DNA of 64,000 nt from Cordia subcordata (GCA_028554755.1 JAPTOF010000007.1:2698001-2762000); one strand, 5' to 3'. Shown: positions 1 through 12,498, counted from the stretch's first letter. The notes: generated from the letters alone by a model not told the origin. A program made the numbers and translations.

Positions 1-160
1 CCCAAAATATACGTATCACATGCCCCCGCCCCAACTTTGTGGCGCCCCAACCCTCGGGTACCCCGGCCCTTGGCACGCCAAGGCTCGGGGTGCTGAGGCC
101 GAGATGCCTGGGGTTGGGGTCGACGTGCTCGGGGACTAGGGGGCCAGGGCCTGTCAGCAC
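1..160. repeat. GC-rich block, probable TE end
   Basis: A short strongly GC-rich block (runs of C and G, nested imperfect palindromes around the central 'ctcgggg' motifs) stands out against about 70% AT flanks. It stops abruptly near position 160. It looks like the terminus of a transposable element cut by the window edge, but no family is recognisable and there is no coding frame. Confidence 0.3.
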
Positions 161-189
161 ACATAAATAAATCTTTTAGTATCATTAAA

Positions 190-300
190 AATTTTTTAAA
201 TTATTTTTTATTGGAACAAGCAACATTTTTTAAGAAAAATTTTTCATAAAAAATATTTTTCAAAACAAATTATTTTTCGCCAAAACAAACAAAGCCCGAC
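190..300. repeat. Partial MITE, right end only
   Basis: The segment ends with a motif close to 'aaaacaaacaaagcccga', which matches the terminal inverted repeat of the MITE family seen whole at 7085, 49081 and 62854. The matching left end was not found, so this is a truncated copy. Confidence 0.3.
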
Positions 301-559
301 ACTATTTTGTTTTTTTCAAAAAAGGGTCGTATGGATTATGATGACGGAGGTTTTGGGAGAGGGTTTCCCTCCTTGCATCGATCATACACTTCTAGCCACA
401 ATGCGCTGTTGAGGTGAGTGAATGCTTATCTATCTATATATATACGTTAAAGCAATAGGTAGTTGCTATTTTTGTTTTTTCTCCAGAATGCATTCCGTCA
501 TTTGACACTAATTTGTCCTTCATTTTTAACATGACATTTTCATGCGAGATGTTTTTTCA

Positions 560-770
560 GGTTGATGTTTTTCTAATGTAATGACCTCAATCAGAAGTCT
601 GTTTTGATGAAAGTTTAGAAATTACATTCAAAAGATATATTCATTAATATAATTTCAACTATATTTCAAAAATTATTTTACAATAAAAGTTTTGACATTA
701 TTAGCTATAAAATTTGATAACATTAGATTAAAATAGAAACTCGTGCATTATCACACGCGTTACACACTAG
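560..770 (+). mobile_element. Helitron-like 3' end
   Basis: The segment ends in an imperfect hairpin (CGTG ... CACG, positions 742-757), a 10-nt spacer and CTAG at 767-770 followed by T. This is the usual 3' terminus of plant Helitrons inserted at AT. The 200 bp upstream resemble the 200 bp before the similar end at 1240. No 5' TC end and no helicase frame were seen, so only the terminus is claimed. Confidence 0.35.
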
Positions 771-1009
771 TATATATATACATTAAAACTAATGTCCACT
801 ATCTCATTTTTTTTTGTCCAAAATTTCAAATGTCATTTGTCCTTGGTTCATCATATCATGCCAATATGACATATTTTGACTATGTTTATTATTACATATA
901 TTATTATTTTGGCTACTTATACGTAAATGCACAGTGAATGAAATGATTTTAGTTTAATTGAAAATCTTAAAAAAAGAAAAGCTGATGTTAATGAGTGAAT
1001 ATTTTAAGT

Positions 1010-1240
1010 CGAATAATATATTGACAACCTATTAATTAGATTAATATTTTTCTATTGTAATTTGGTTATTGATAAATTTTGGAAAATTATATTTTTATAC
1101 AAAAAATATATTCATTAGCATAATTTTAACCATGTTTTGTAAATTAATTTAAAATATAATTTCTAATATTATCAAACAATATAAACTTAATAATATCGAA
1201 TTAATATCAAAATCCATACATAGTACGGTTCACATACTAG
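1010..1240 (+). mobile_element. Helitron-like 3' end, second copy
   Basis: A degenerate hairpin (ccatacatagtacgg, near 1213-1227) is followed by 'ttcacata' and CTAG at 1237-1240, then T. Interior sequence around 'atattcattagcataatttt' (from about 1107) parallels 'atattcattaatataatttc' (from about 636) in the copy ending at 770. This suggests two members of one non-autonomous Helitron family. Confidence 0.35.
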
Positions 1241-1597
1241 TAGCTATTTTATTGTATGTGTGTACGATTTAAATCGTATGTTCTCAAATTTGATCATGTT
1301 TCTAAACGAACTTTCATCATTTTAAAGATGATAGATGAGAAAAAGCTACTGGTGGAATTGTTGATAAGTAATAGAATTTAAAGACGAAAAGAAAAAATTA
1401 ACCTCTATTTATAGAATACTAATTAGTGACCAAATAAACTGGTGGCTAAACTAGTGATGGATTAGCTGGTCCATCTCTGATTTACTATGGAACAACGTGC
1501 ACGTAGCGTGTCAGTCTCTAACTAACTTAAAACCATTGCTTTATTTTATTTTGTTTTTTCTTTACAAATGATTTATTATATTATTGCTACTAGACTA

Positions 1598-1632
<35 letters not shown>

Positions 1633-2960
1633 GAGAGTACTTTTTTGGGATAAAAAAATATATTTACATAAAAATATGGCAATATAATTATTCTTTGGCA
1701 TTAAGCATTTCTTTTAATTATCTTGTGTCGAAGAGAGGTATTAAATTTTTTAAAATCTTTTTTCCTTCTTGATGCAAGTAGAAAATGTGGAAAAGATAAA
1801 AAAGAAAATATTTGGGGAGTGAGATCAAAAGGTGTTTTGAGTAGATCAGAAAGAAACGGACACGTTGTCCGTCTCTAAATCTTTTTAATTATCTCTAAAA
1901 TGAAATATGCAAAATTACGAAAATTCTATTTGGTGGCTGGTTTATTCTTTTCATATTTAGAATATTTTATTTGAGAATTATCCCAACGTAAGTGTTTAAA
2001 CCTTTTTTTATTTGAATTATTAGAAATAACTAAGTTATTAAAAATTTTCAATTAAATAATTTTGAGTAAAATGTTGACTTAAGCTGGAACGATGTTAAGT
2101 ACTATTTTATTTTTGGTTATGAAGGACTTCGTAAAAAATTAAATAAAAAATATTCTGATTTGTATAAATTAAAATATATATATATATATTGACAGACCGT
2201 AGACATGTTGCCGTCTCAAACTATATTCGGCAAAAAGAAATATTATTAAATCTTTTTATTTTAGCAGTAGTTTAATCTGACTTATTTATTTATCTCAACT
2301 TGACGGGCTGTCTCCTAGTATATAATGGGCTTCGCACATTCGCCTCTGACAATAACATTTGAAAAATGAAATTAGTTAACTCTATTCAAGACATAACTTA
2401 CTGGACTATTTAAATGTCAAACGAAGTGGACTATCTTGTAGATGTTTAATAATTTTCAATAATAAAGTCATCTAATTTAATTAGTCAAATTTAAATATTA
2501 AGATCTTCATTAATCCTTTCTTTTCTGTAACAATAACTTTAATAGAGAAAGAGAGCGCGCATAGCTTAGATGCTATTCTTTCATGATTTGCATGCCACGA
2601 AAGAACAAAGACTACAATTTAGGATGTTCGAAGGATTGTATAGATATACAATATATAATTTGCTGGCGGTATATATATATATATATACACACACACAAAC
2701 ACACACAGAAGACAACATGTAGTAATTGCAACCTTGTCTCTACTGTTAAATATCACGCTTAAGCCCATAACTGTAGCTCTGTAAGTCCTTATATAGATGA
2801 AAATAAAACAGTATTGAGGAATCATATTATTTCAGCCTCCAGTCTATTGGTTCATTGATCCAAATATTATTTAAAACCGTAACATTTACTTATAAACCAC
2901 TAGTTTTCTCATTATTTTTAATACTACAACTAGTTTATATTTTTCATCGCTGCAACCTCC
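1241..2960. other. AT-rich intergenic stretch
   Basis: No gene was seen. The stretch contains AT microsatellites (about 1601-1629, 2179-2190 and 2669-2690) and an (AC)n tract near 2688-2706. The short open frame at 2619-2825 runs through this low-complexity DNA and is not considered coding. Confidence 0.5.
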
Positions 2961-2972
2961 TTTAGTTTGAGG

Positions 2973-3131
2973 GTGATAGGAGGCTGTTTCTTCCACTAGT
3001 TTGGTATTTTCTGCCCAAGATCACCATAGTGTGACATGGCTGATTATGTGTGTGATAGGAGTCTGTTTCTTCCACTGGTTTGGTATTTTCTGCCCAAGAT
3101 CACTGTGGTGTGACATGACTGATTATGTGTG
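2973..3131. repeat. Tandem duplication, 79-bp unit, two copies
   Basis: 'gtgatagga' followed by 'ctgtttcttccact' begins at 2973 and again at 3052. The two 79-bp units are about 93% alike across their length. Confidence 0.85.
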
Positions 3132-3329
3132 TGGCTGCTCAATGGGAATAAGATTTTTCCCACATACGCTTTCAAACTAATAATGTCAAAATTATTAGGC
3201 CTCTCAGTTGTGTGTAGTTAGACTTGTGAGGAGAAGAGAACGTAAGTTCGAATGCAACCCTCTCAAGTGCGTGTAGTTGACCTGCAAGGAGAGATCCTCT
3301 AAAGTGCATGTAGTTGACCTGCAAGGAGA

Positions 3330-3660
3330 AAAGAACGTTAACAGTGAAGAGAATGCTAAGGGCAACTTGGGACACATGTTAGGGACGAAGAGAACGTTAG
3401 GGCAACTTGGGACACCAGTGTAGTACCAACTAAAAAACTTCCAATGCTCAAGTAGAAGAAGAGAACATTAGGGGCGAAGAGAACGTTAAGGGCAACTTGG
3501 GACACCAGTGTAGTATCAACTAAAGAACTTCCGATGCTCAAGTAGGAGAAGAGAACATTAGGGGCGAAGAGAACGTTAGGGACAACAAGGAGGAGAAGAG
3601 AACATTAGAGGCGAAGAGAAAGTTAGGGACAACTTGGGACATCGGTGTGGTACCAGTCAA
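3330..3660. repeat. Minisatellite, about 90-bp unit
   Basis: Units beginning 'gaacgtta' recur at 3392, 3481 and 3571 (spacing 89-90 bp). A shortened unit follows near 3618. Each unit contains 'caacttgggacaccagtg' and 'agaacattaggggcgaag'. A looser set of related motifs ('tgacctgcaaggaga') precedes it from about 3190. Open frames on the - strand here (3172-3541) are by-products of the repeat. Confidence 0.85.
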
Positions 3661-3893
3661 AAAAGTTATGTGATCCAAGTTTAAAAAGGTAAGGGAAGTA
3701 TTTAGGCTAATTGTTGATACATGTTACTCGATTGACCAAGGAGTATTTATAACATAAGGTGGGGAAGTCTTTGGGTTGGCTTAGAATTCTCATAGAGCTT
3801 ATCCGTTCGAATAGATGTAACAGAAGTGGAATCCCTTAGAATCTCCTTTTAGCTGGCTAAGGTTCGAATCTTTTTCCTATTAAGGGCTTGTTC

Positions 3894-4637
3894 GACAAAT
3901 TTAGCTGTTGCAGCAGTTGATAGCTGTTTGAGTAGCTGATAGCTTTTTTGGTAGTTGATAGTTGTTGTATTTTAGCTGTTAGCGAATAGCTGTTTAAGTC
4001 GCTCATTAAACAAAATGTGTTCGGTAAAATTAGCTGTTAAATTAGCTGATGAATGTTAAATGACGTAAAAAGACATTGATATTATGTTATTATTATTATT
4101 GTTATTATGATAATTGTAATTACTATTACTATTATAGGAATAAGATAATATATTTCATAATTAGATAATTATTTTCATAATCATTTTTAATATTAAAGTA
4201 TAACTAATTTTTTGATAAAACATTTATAGCAATATTACAAAAAATAATTTTAATAGATTCAAAATTACTTTGTTAAAAAAATGTACTAATAAAATTTATG
4301 TTTTTAGTAACGTTGATTTTATAGAAATTGAAATTCATTTTTATATTATTTCTTACTTATATTTGTGAAAGAAAAGGTAAAAACATAGAGAGGGATTGAA
4401 AAAAGAATAGAAAAATAAAAAAATGTAAAAAGGGTGGAATTTCCACAAAAAAAAATATGAAAAGCTAAAAGCTACCTGAAACTCTAAAATTTTTAGCTTT
4501 TGAGAAACGTTAGTTGAAACACTAAAAACTACCTAAAAAACTACTTGAAATGCTAGTTTACCGAACAGCAATAATTTAGCAAAATAGTATTTTGACCAGT
4601 CAAAACGCTACTTGAAAAGCTATTGTCGAACACACCA
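3894..4637. mobile_element. hAT-like MITE, about 744 bp
   Basis: The left end 'gggcttgttcgacaa' and the reverse complement of the right end 'ggtgtgttcgacaa' form a terminal inverted repeat. Sub-terminal regions on both sides are rich in 'tagctgtt' or 'gctacttga' motifs in opposite orientation. There is no transposase frame, so it is non-autonomous. No clear 8-bp target duplication could be read. Confidence 0.6.
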
Positions 4638-4639
4638 AA

Positions 4640-5380
4640 ATGACTGAACTCAGACTCATAGCAAGCCTAAACTCGTCTGGGCCTTCCTAGCCTAAACCAC
4701 CTCTTCGGTGGCCTGGGTGAATAAACTATGAGCCATCGACCCAGTAGTTGTGTCGGGTCAGATCATGCCCATATCGCTGTGACAAGATGAGTGTTTGGGT
4801 TAAGGGTGAATTAAGTAATTTTCCTTACATCTCCTTCTTCCGAAGCCCAGTACAACACATATGCCCCATAAAGAGCCTATCGGATCATTGCAAGCCGTTT
4901 TGTAAGAAAATACCTCTTTCTTCGAATGTGCATGTCTCTTTTGTTGAATTTTTTTATTAATAATAATCTCGTGCCCCTAAATATTCTATGATTATTACCC
5001 GTAAAAATATTCACAAAACATTGTGAAGTTTCTTGGAAGCGAGATTATTATAAGATATTTTTACTTTTGTACCATGTTCCAAGTCATAAGCTCTTGAATA
5101 ACATGGTTTTGTGCTTTCTCATTAAGTTCTAAATACACACGGCTAGCACACACAATCAAATAAGTAACTTTTTGCCTCCATTTTTTCGTGCAGGGTCAAA
5201 AGCAGTCGTCTTCCTTTATCAAAGCATGTAAAGCTACAGCCTTTTTATTATTTTTTCAATGTTTTATTGCTGTGGTGGAAGGCAAAGCATTAACCAAGAA
5301 GCATCTTTGTTTACTCCCCATGCCAATGGAGAAATAAACAACTTTCATGATCGAAGGGAATATTCAAGTAACTATATTAT
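4640..5380. other. Intergenic, no gene recognised
   Basis: Short open frames (4748-4960 and 5259-5453) have no recognisable domain. The stretch is mixed in composition and probably contains old TE sequence. Confidence 0.4.
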
Positions 5381-5381
5381 A

Positions 5382-5420
5382 CTAGGATGTCCCAATGCAC
5401 TGTACGGATTCATATGTGGT
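5382..5420 (-). mobile_element. Helitron-like 3' end on the minus strand
   Basis: Read on the - strand, an imperfect hairpin (ccgtacagtgcattggg) is followed by a short spacer and CTAG at 5385-5382, then T. This is the same terminal arrangement as at 770 and 1240 but in the opposite orientation. The body would extend to the right and its other end was not found. Confidence 0.3.
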
Positions 5421-5639
5421 GTGAATCTTATAATTTTATTTATATACAAATAAACAAAGTTTTGATTGAATAAGTTACAAAAGTAATATATTGAGTTGTA
5501 CTTTGAGTAAATTAATTTATTAATTTATAACATAAATGGATTTAAGACTGTTATGGATTGGTTTATATAAAGAAATGCACATTAATTTTTTCGAATATAC
5601 GTGTAATTTATCTATTAAATATGTGATTTTTATTTCTTT

Positions 5640-7084
5640 TTAAGTGCCACAGCATACAATATAATGGTATGTGGTAAATGACGAAGTAGGTCTTATTTGT
5701 ACACATGTTCGGCTCAACTGTAAACTTGGCAGGCTCAAGAGCAATGGAATTTTGGCGGAAAGAAAATCTGAGGGTTAGTATATAGTATAAAAGATAAAAT
5801 TATTGAGAGAATTATAAGAATAAAATATAAAGAAATCGACTAATTATTTAATTTAGTCTAAACAATCAAATGCATTTCATGATAAACACATACTATTAAA
5901 GCACAAAATAAGTCAAGCAAATTAATGTCCATTTTTTTACTTTCAATTCAAACAAGCATTGGGGATAATTACCTAAACGTCGAGAGAAATTTTCTAAACG
6001 TAAGCATAACATACATGTTACGGGCCTCTCTAAATTGGTTTTTTCATGAACAAAATATATTTTCTTAAAAAACATATCTTTCTTTTATTTTTTTACATAA
6101 TTATTTGAATAGAATTTTTAAACATCAAAATTCTAGAAAAAATCTGAATTTCAAATTTTTTCATAAATTAAAATTTTAAATTTTTCAAAAAATACTTTAA
6201 AAAAAAAAGTTCTAGAAAATATGCTTATAAAAACGAACACTACATAATTGGCCCAAAAAAAAACTACCCATAATTATATTATAATGTTATAAATAAAAAT
6301 TTACAATTATTAATTATTCAATATAATTATAACAAAATGATGTAAATAATTTATAATGGTAAGATTATAATATTACCAGAGTATGGTGGTTCACTTACAA
6401 GGCCAGTTTGTTTATAGTGCTTGCATTTGGGAAGCAATTTCGTGCGCGAGAGTACTGCTCCTCTACTAGCGTTGCAGGCTACAGTAATTTAATGTATGTC
6501 TCACTTTTAATTTCAAAATCGTGAGATATTTTTTGAAAAGTATTATCATCGTATTATCAATTTTATCGGCTTGTCTTAAAATTGAAAGAGAAAAATTACC
6601 GTCTAAGAGTTTATTTGGCTTAATTTTTAAGTACTCATAAATGTTTTTTTTGCATCTTCAAAAGTTGATTCTTTTGACCTATTTTAAAAAGAATTTTTTC
6701 ATAAAAGTCAAAATTTAAAAAAAAAAAGTTAAAAATAACGGCTCCAAATTGAAAATTTTCAAAAAAAATTCTGAATTTTTTTTATTATGTTAAAATAATT
6801 TCCCGTTATTTCCTCAAAAAATTACTTCATTTCTTGAAAGTTAATGAAAAAAATTTATTCAACAATAATTTACTCAAAATTTTATTGTTAAAAATTTTAC
6901 AATTTAAATATCACAATGAGGTCAAAACAGACCAAATGATTTTTCCACTACTTTCATACGCGAACAACACGTAGAAAATTCCTGAGACGTTTAACGGTGT
7001 AAGGCAAAAGAACAGACGATGATGGGAACCAGTTGTCAGCTTTGTCCGAAAGGTTGACTTGTCTAGATACAATCAGCCACTACA
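5640..7084. other. AT-rich intergenic with MITE-like pieces
   Basis: No gene is visible. Segments near 6020-6270 and 6605-6950 have A/T-rich inverted ends resembling the MITE family at 7085, but they are too diverged for firm boundaries. Confidence 0.35.
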
Positions 7085-7308
7085 GGTTCGTTTGTATTGA
7101 TTTTTTAAAAAAATATTTTTTTAATAATTTTTGAAAAATAATTTTTTTTATAAGTTAAAAATTTTGACTTCTAAAAAAAGTTACATGTGAGCTTTTTTCA
7201 AAATTTTAGCTTTTTTGAAAGTCGAATCAAATATTTATTGCAAATTCAATGTAACTTTTAGGAAAAAGAGTACTTTTTTCTGAAAAAAAAAACCAATCCA
7301 AACAGATT
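7085..7308. mobile_element. MITE family A, copy 1
   Basis: The termini 'ggttcgtttgtattgatttt' and (reverse complement of the right end) 'gaatctgtttggattggttt' are inverted repeats around about 180 bp of A- and T-runs. The same ends recur at 49081, 50198, 55554 and 62854, and more weakly at 35561. There is no coding capacity. Confidence 0.65.
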
Positions 7309-7527
7309 CTATATATTTCTCATTCAAAGTAATGCAAAATTTTTGATCAAGTGGTACTTCTTTTATTTTTAATGTGAGTAGGTTAGAGATTAATTTTTAT
7401 TAAATACATGTTGTAATCGATCTTTTATCTTTTTTGAAGTTAAAAAAAGGTAATAAAAAATCTTTTCATCTAAGAGTTGAAAGAATTCTTCAATCCCTTT
7501 ATATATTTTTCTTTTCATTCAAAAGTA

Positions 7528-7602
7528 AATATTTTTTCTTTTTAGGACAAAATGGAGACTAAGTAAATAATTTTTCTTTTTAGGACAAAATGGAGACTAA
7601 GC
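7528..7602. repeat. Short tandem duplication
   Basis: The phrase 'tttttctttttaggacaaaa' and the following 'tggagactaag' occur twice in a row with about 36-bp spacing. Confidence 0.7.
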
Positions 7603-8222
7603 CACGAATACAATAACACTTGTCCCTACTTATTTTTCTCGAACCGAGTCCATAAAAGTTGAGGTACAAATTGCTCCAAAAAATGTTGGCTAAGTAGTGA
7701 ACTCAATTGAGGCTATATTAGGCTAGCCCAAAAGTAAATATTTCAAAAGAGATTCTATATCCTTCCTTTCTTATATCTTTCCTTTTGAAAAGCTAAATCT
7801 AAAACAGCGTAAAGTTCTCCTTCTTTTCTCTCTCTTGGGTTGATCGGTCTCTCTATCTCCCTCACACTTCATACCTAAAGAATATTAGAAATTTTCTTTT
7901 AAACCTCCACCTAACTCAATTTCGTTCTCCATAAAATTCGAATGCTAGGTTATCACTTTTAAAGAATAGAGTCAATACCATTTAAAATATTCCCTAATTT
8001 TAAGTACATTGACCAGTCTTACTTATGTATAAGTATACTTTCACTGATTTAATTTTCATTGTTCACCTCTTTTCATACAATAAAATTTTATTTTATATAT
8101 ATATATATATATACACACACAAAAAGTTTAACACTTCTGTACAAATTCTAACATGTAAAGAAAAAGTAAAAGGATTACAAAGAAATAACTTAAAACATTA
8201 ATTACTCTTTATGTATATGGAC

Positions 8223-8236
8223 TATATATATATAGG
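8223..8236 (+). promoter_or_regulatory. Possible TATA box of the PSK gene
   Basis: 'tatatatatagg' lies about 45-55 bp before the PSK start codon at 8279. A TATA box at this distance would leave a short leader. The AT-rich context and the (AT)n tract at 8095-8120 make this weak evidence. Confidence 0.3.
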
Positions 8237-8278
8237 CCTTGCGACTCATATCATGTGCCTCACAAGCAAAAGAAAATC

Positions 8279-9264
8279 ATGAAGCATAGCTTGAACCGGT
8301 GTGCACTTGTTATCACTCTCTTGCTTATTATTTCCTCCTCATATACATCAGCTCGCCTGTTAGCAGCCAAACAAGGTAAAAACTTTCAACCTTCTAGTTA
8401 AAAACTTTCAAACTGGTCCGCCCAAGCCACCATCTTTACGAAAAAATAGGGAGGCGCATGATTTTTTGGTTTTGTTGTTTGAGGGGTGATGTGAGCGATG
8501 CCGGTTGAATATATACTCAATGGTAAATAACATACACCAGCCTTTTCTTTATTCCATTAAGTGATTTCTGTCGGGAAAAAAGAAAAAAAATTGACGAATT
8601 TAATTTCTTGCATGGGATGCTCTAATTTCAAAGAAAGTAGTGATTATTTCCTTTATGTTTGAGTTTTTGACAATTTTGTGCTTTATCTTTTTTATTTTAT
8701 TTTAAAAAACTAGATTCTTATTTCTTATATTCTTTTTTAATTCCTCTTATCTTTTTCCCCCCTCAATTTAACTCGGGGAAGCATTATTTGCTTCTTTTGC
8801 TGGATCAGGAGAGGGAAAGCTCAAGGATTTTGCTAAAGGGGTTTCATTTGAAGAGATGGACACTGGCGGCTCTTTAAGTGTAGGCTTCTTAGACCCTGTT
8901 TGCCTCCGCTTATAAGCCAGCAATAAATAAGTAGATTAATATGTTTAAATTAATAATATATTTTAATTTATAAACTGTTAATATATTTGATAAATAAATA
9001 CTTATAAATAATATATAAGACTCTTGAAACAAACATTTCTTTTTCTTTGGCTTATAAGTTATAAGCACCTAAAAGTGGCTTCATCTTCGTTTCTTTGGTT
9101 GTGTATTAATTAATTGACTTTTTTAACATTTCACTTGATGTGTTTGCCTTTAGAGGCTGATGAGATTGGAGGCATGTGAGAACGGAGATGAAGAATGCTT
9201 GAAAAGAAGGGATATTGCGGACGCTCACCTGGATTATATTTACACTCAGCACCATAAGCCATGA
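8279..9264 (+). CDS. PSK: Phytosulfokine precursor, 3 exons
   Basis: Exons are 8279-8375, 8809-8879 and 9154-9264, with GT-AG introns in phases 1 and 0, giving 92 aa. The start ATG is followed by a signal peptide ([20 protein letters not shown]) ending near residue 26. The C-terminal part has two cysteines (C64, C71) in the context DEECLKRR, then [13 protein letters not shown] and stop. YIYTQ at residues 84-88 is the exact phytosulfokine pentapeptide. In the known family the two tyrosines are sulfated in the Golgi, the peptide is released by subtilases cutting around the residues just before YIYTQ, and it acts outside the cell on the leucine-rich-repeat receptor kinases PSKR1/2 to promote cell growth and dampen some defence responses. 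Length and exon pattern fit the family. Intron 2 carries a possible MITE. A long TA microsatellite starts two bases after the stop codon. The splice after AGT at 8879 was chosen to keep frame; the neighbouring GT would shift it. Confidence 0.93.
8893..9080. mobile_element. MITE-like insert in PSK intron 2
   Basis: Opposed copies of 'cttataag' with flanking purine-rich sequence bracket an AT-rich core. The left side 'ccctgtttgcctccgctt' resembles 'acttgtttgattaagctt' at about 14588. The ends are diverged and no target duplication was seen. Confidence 0.3.
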
Positions 9265-9265
<1 letters not shown>

Positions 9266-9303
<38 letters not shown>

Positions 9304-9381
9304 CATATATATATGTATATATGTATATATGTATATATTTATATGCATATATGTATATATGTGTATGTATATATGTATATA
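9266..9381. repeat. TA/TATG microsatellite
   Basis: About 115 bp of (TA)n grading into (TATG)n/(CATA)n immediately follow the PSK stop codon and probably lie in its 3' UTR. Several tyrosine/isoleucine-rich open frames here (9106-9388 -, 9215-9508 +) are read-throughs of the repeat. Confidence 0.9.
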
Positions 9382-12300
9382 TGATCACTTCTTAGGATTA
9401 AAAGCCACAATGCACGGTTTTGATAAAATATGTTTACTAAGTTTGCTTACCATATTGTTTTTAACTTGTATATTCTCGATGATGACTTGGAACTCTATTG
9501 GAACTTAAATTTCGAATGAAAAATGCTATTATTGAACTACAACTCTTGTCATTGTTCCTTGTACTATTTTCCAGCCCACAAATATGTAGAGAGGTTCCGC
9601 AATTCTTTTTCCACTTAAAATGCTCTTTGTTCTTTCAGAAAACAGGAAAAAATATATTATCCTGGACATTACTTTTCCATTGACTAAGAAGATGACAAAA
9701 TCTAAAAGAAAAAGAGAAATATTAGATATTCTCTTATTTTTATCACTCATTTATCTTGTTTTGTACAAATACACAATCATATGAACACTTGGGCATTGAG
9801 TTTTATAGTTGGAGTCAACCCCAATAAAACCACGGCCCAGTTTCTAATATTTCCAAAAACTCGTTTCCTTTTCATTTCCGGATTATGAGATATATGAAGG
9901 TTTTGGAAAAAGTCACAATCAAAAAGATCATCATCTTAGCTTAATTTGTAGCATGTGAAGAAAGATTTTCTTCAACTTGCCTTTGGTTTAGGTTTTCAAG
10001 CATAAGTTACTCTAACCAGAAAAAGACATAGTTTTTTTTTTTTTTTGGGGCTCTGTGTGTGTGTGTGTGTGTTTGACAAGCAGATCATAGATTATATTCT
10101 ACAGTAATTGACATGGCAATAAGTTATTTTTAGAAAATAGATGATGCCTCGCTCTGTTGTTTCTGTTTTATATTTTTTGGTTGAGAAAATTGTTGTTATT
10201 TGATTGAGTAATATTCTTAAAAAGGTTTTCCCAATATTATCTCGAGAACCTACTGAAAAATGTATATTTTGCTAGAAACATCTAATAATGCTTAATTTAA
10301 TGCAGTTTCCAAAGTTACGACTTTCTTATACAGTAATATTTAGTTTCTATTATAGTAATTTTACTATCAAAAGTGAAATAAATATATTTGGATTATTACT
10401 TAAATTAGGAAATGGTAGTTTGACTCTAAAAAATTAGTCTGGTAAAAGATTGTGACTGTTAAAGACTAAAAAGTCATTGTGAGAGTATTTTTAGTCATCA
10501 GCTCCAATTTTTATTTTTTTTTTACCTTCACCGGCCTACTCAAAACAATATTTATCAGATAAAATCTTTCCGAAAAGATCCTAGCTAACAATGTCATCGT
10601 TCACAAAAAAGCATAGCAACGTACTAATGCTTTTGAATGAGTGAAGATTTCCTATAATGCCATACCGTTGCGTACGAATTCAAAGCTATAAATTATTTGC
10701 ATAATTTTATGATAATTATATAAACAGTTCATAATTATTAATTATGTAAAGTAATACTAACAACTCGAGCCACGCATGTAGTAAAGGCTATGAATAGTGT
10801 TAGTGCCCATTCATAGGGATCTGATTGTAAGAGAGCCGGATATGAACCCATCTCATGAAGATTTAGATCCTCTCCTAACTAAGGTTCAAATTTAACATTT
10901 TAAGGATGTATCTTAACATATGGTCTGGAAAAGATGGCATCAACGGTTTTCTTTACCAGACTCCACATACCATCGAGGAAGCCATGAACAATAAGCCCTT
11001 CAAATTCTAGACACTCATTTTCTGTGATAAAAAGTGGCATCATTGTGATTAGAACATTTACTGTAACAACGTTCAATAATTATAAGTTGATGAAGAATCA
11101 AATGCTTATAATCAATACGTACTCTCGCTTCATATATATGAAACCTAGCTCATCATCAAATTATATGACTGTTTAATTAAATACGTATGTTACCATATTT
11201 ATGTAGCAGAACCTATTGATCTTAATGTCGAGGCTTTTCATCAAATTATGAATACGTAGAACAAATATCAATCTTATTTAGCGAATTTAAATTTAAGACA
11301 TAAATAAATATCTTGCCTATATGTCAAACTATTCCAATCGACATGTTTCCCTTATTGTTCTCGTCAACCTGCATTTAATATTTAATTGAACAATTAACGT
11401 CATCAATGTTCGTACGACTTTGACAGTAGACGCACATTAGACTTCGGGACCAAACAATAACAATGCCACAAGAACTAAGTTATAGCCTTGAAAAGCCAAG
11501 GTCTAAACATTGGTTTTTTTCATTAAATTATTTGATGAGAAATTTTGACTTTGGAAATCATGTCCGAAACAACAAAAACAATTGTTTTTCTTGATGACTT
11601 CCTTCTTCTTAAGTACGAGATAAAAAGAACTCTTGAAAACTTCTCGTTAATATTGATAAAGGCAAAGTTTATAAGTAAAGTTCGTCTCAGTAACCATTGA
11701 TCGACTAATGTCTAGCAAGACTAAGCAAATGACGGGGCTATCCTGCCAGGACGAATTCTAACGCTCAACTTAGAGGGAATTTCGAGTGGCGATGGGGGGC
11801 TTTTTGTGTACATAAATTATCTGTATGCAAAATAGTCAAGAATTCATGAAATTATCTTATTTATTTAGTGGCTAGTTGATCTACTTGATTCGGAAATGAC
11901 CTTACTGCCACTCCAGCTAAATGTTACGGGATTGACGACTGAATTGACCTCTGCGACCATTTGTGTCATTTTATCTGTGCTGGTTGTCATGTCTTGGTCG
12001 AGAAGTCTCCACAAGCCTCTTTTTTACTAATGATGCTTTACTTGCACATCTCAACGTGCCATAATTACCATACTAGACCCGTGGATCCAAAACTCTCATG
12101 TTGCCTTGTACACCAAACCGCTTTGTTGGTCCAATAGCTTAGCTCCGTAGTGCGTGGCTCCATGCTCCCGTCAGGGCTTCACTCGTGCCCCCTTCTTCTA
12201 CTGAACACATGGCTCAACATCATCCACCCACATCAAATATAAATGATCTCCACTAAATATTATGCTGCTAAATATACATGCCTTATCAACAGCAAAGAGT

Positions 12301-12498
12301 TCAAACCTGTATATTCGAATTTAAGATCATTGTTTTAATTTAATAATTAAAAATAAAGCACAAAAGTTTTAAATGTCCCTGTCGTCCAAGTGCTTCAACT
12401 GAGTCTCAATCTATGTACCTACCCAACAATGGAAACTTCAGGCATCGAGCATCAAGGAAGCACAAAACAAAACTAGGTTTTCCACATTGTTGAAGAGC
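9382..12498. other. Intergenic, no gene recognised
   Basis: About 3.1 kb without a supported gene. It holds a T-run and a (GT)n tract near 10032-10073. The short frames at 9498-9683 (+) and 9529-9750 (-) show no domain. A less AT-rich patch at about 12000-12230 may be an old retroelement piece, but I could not assign it. Confidence 0.45.

Noticed and set aside
9106..9508. Overlapping tyrosine/isoleucine-rich open frames on both strands
   Set aside because: They are translations of the TA/TATG microsatellite after the PSK stop codon. The real gene reads through 9154-9264 in the PSK exon 3 frame.
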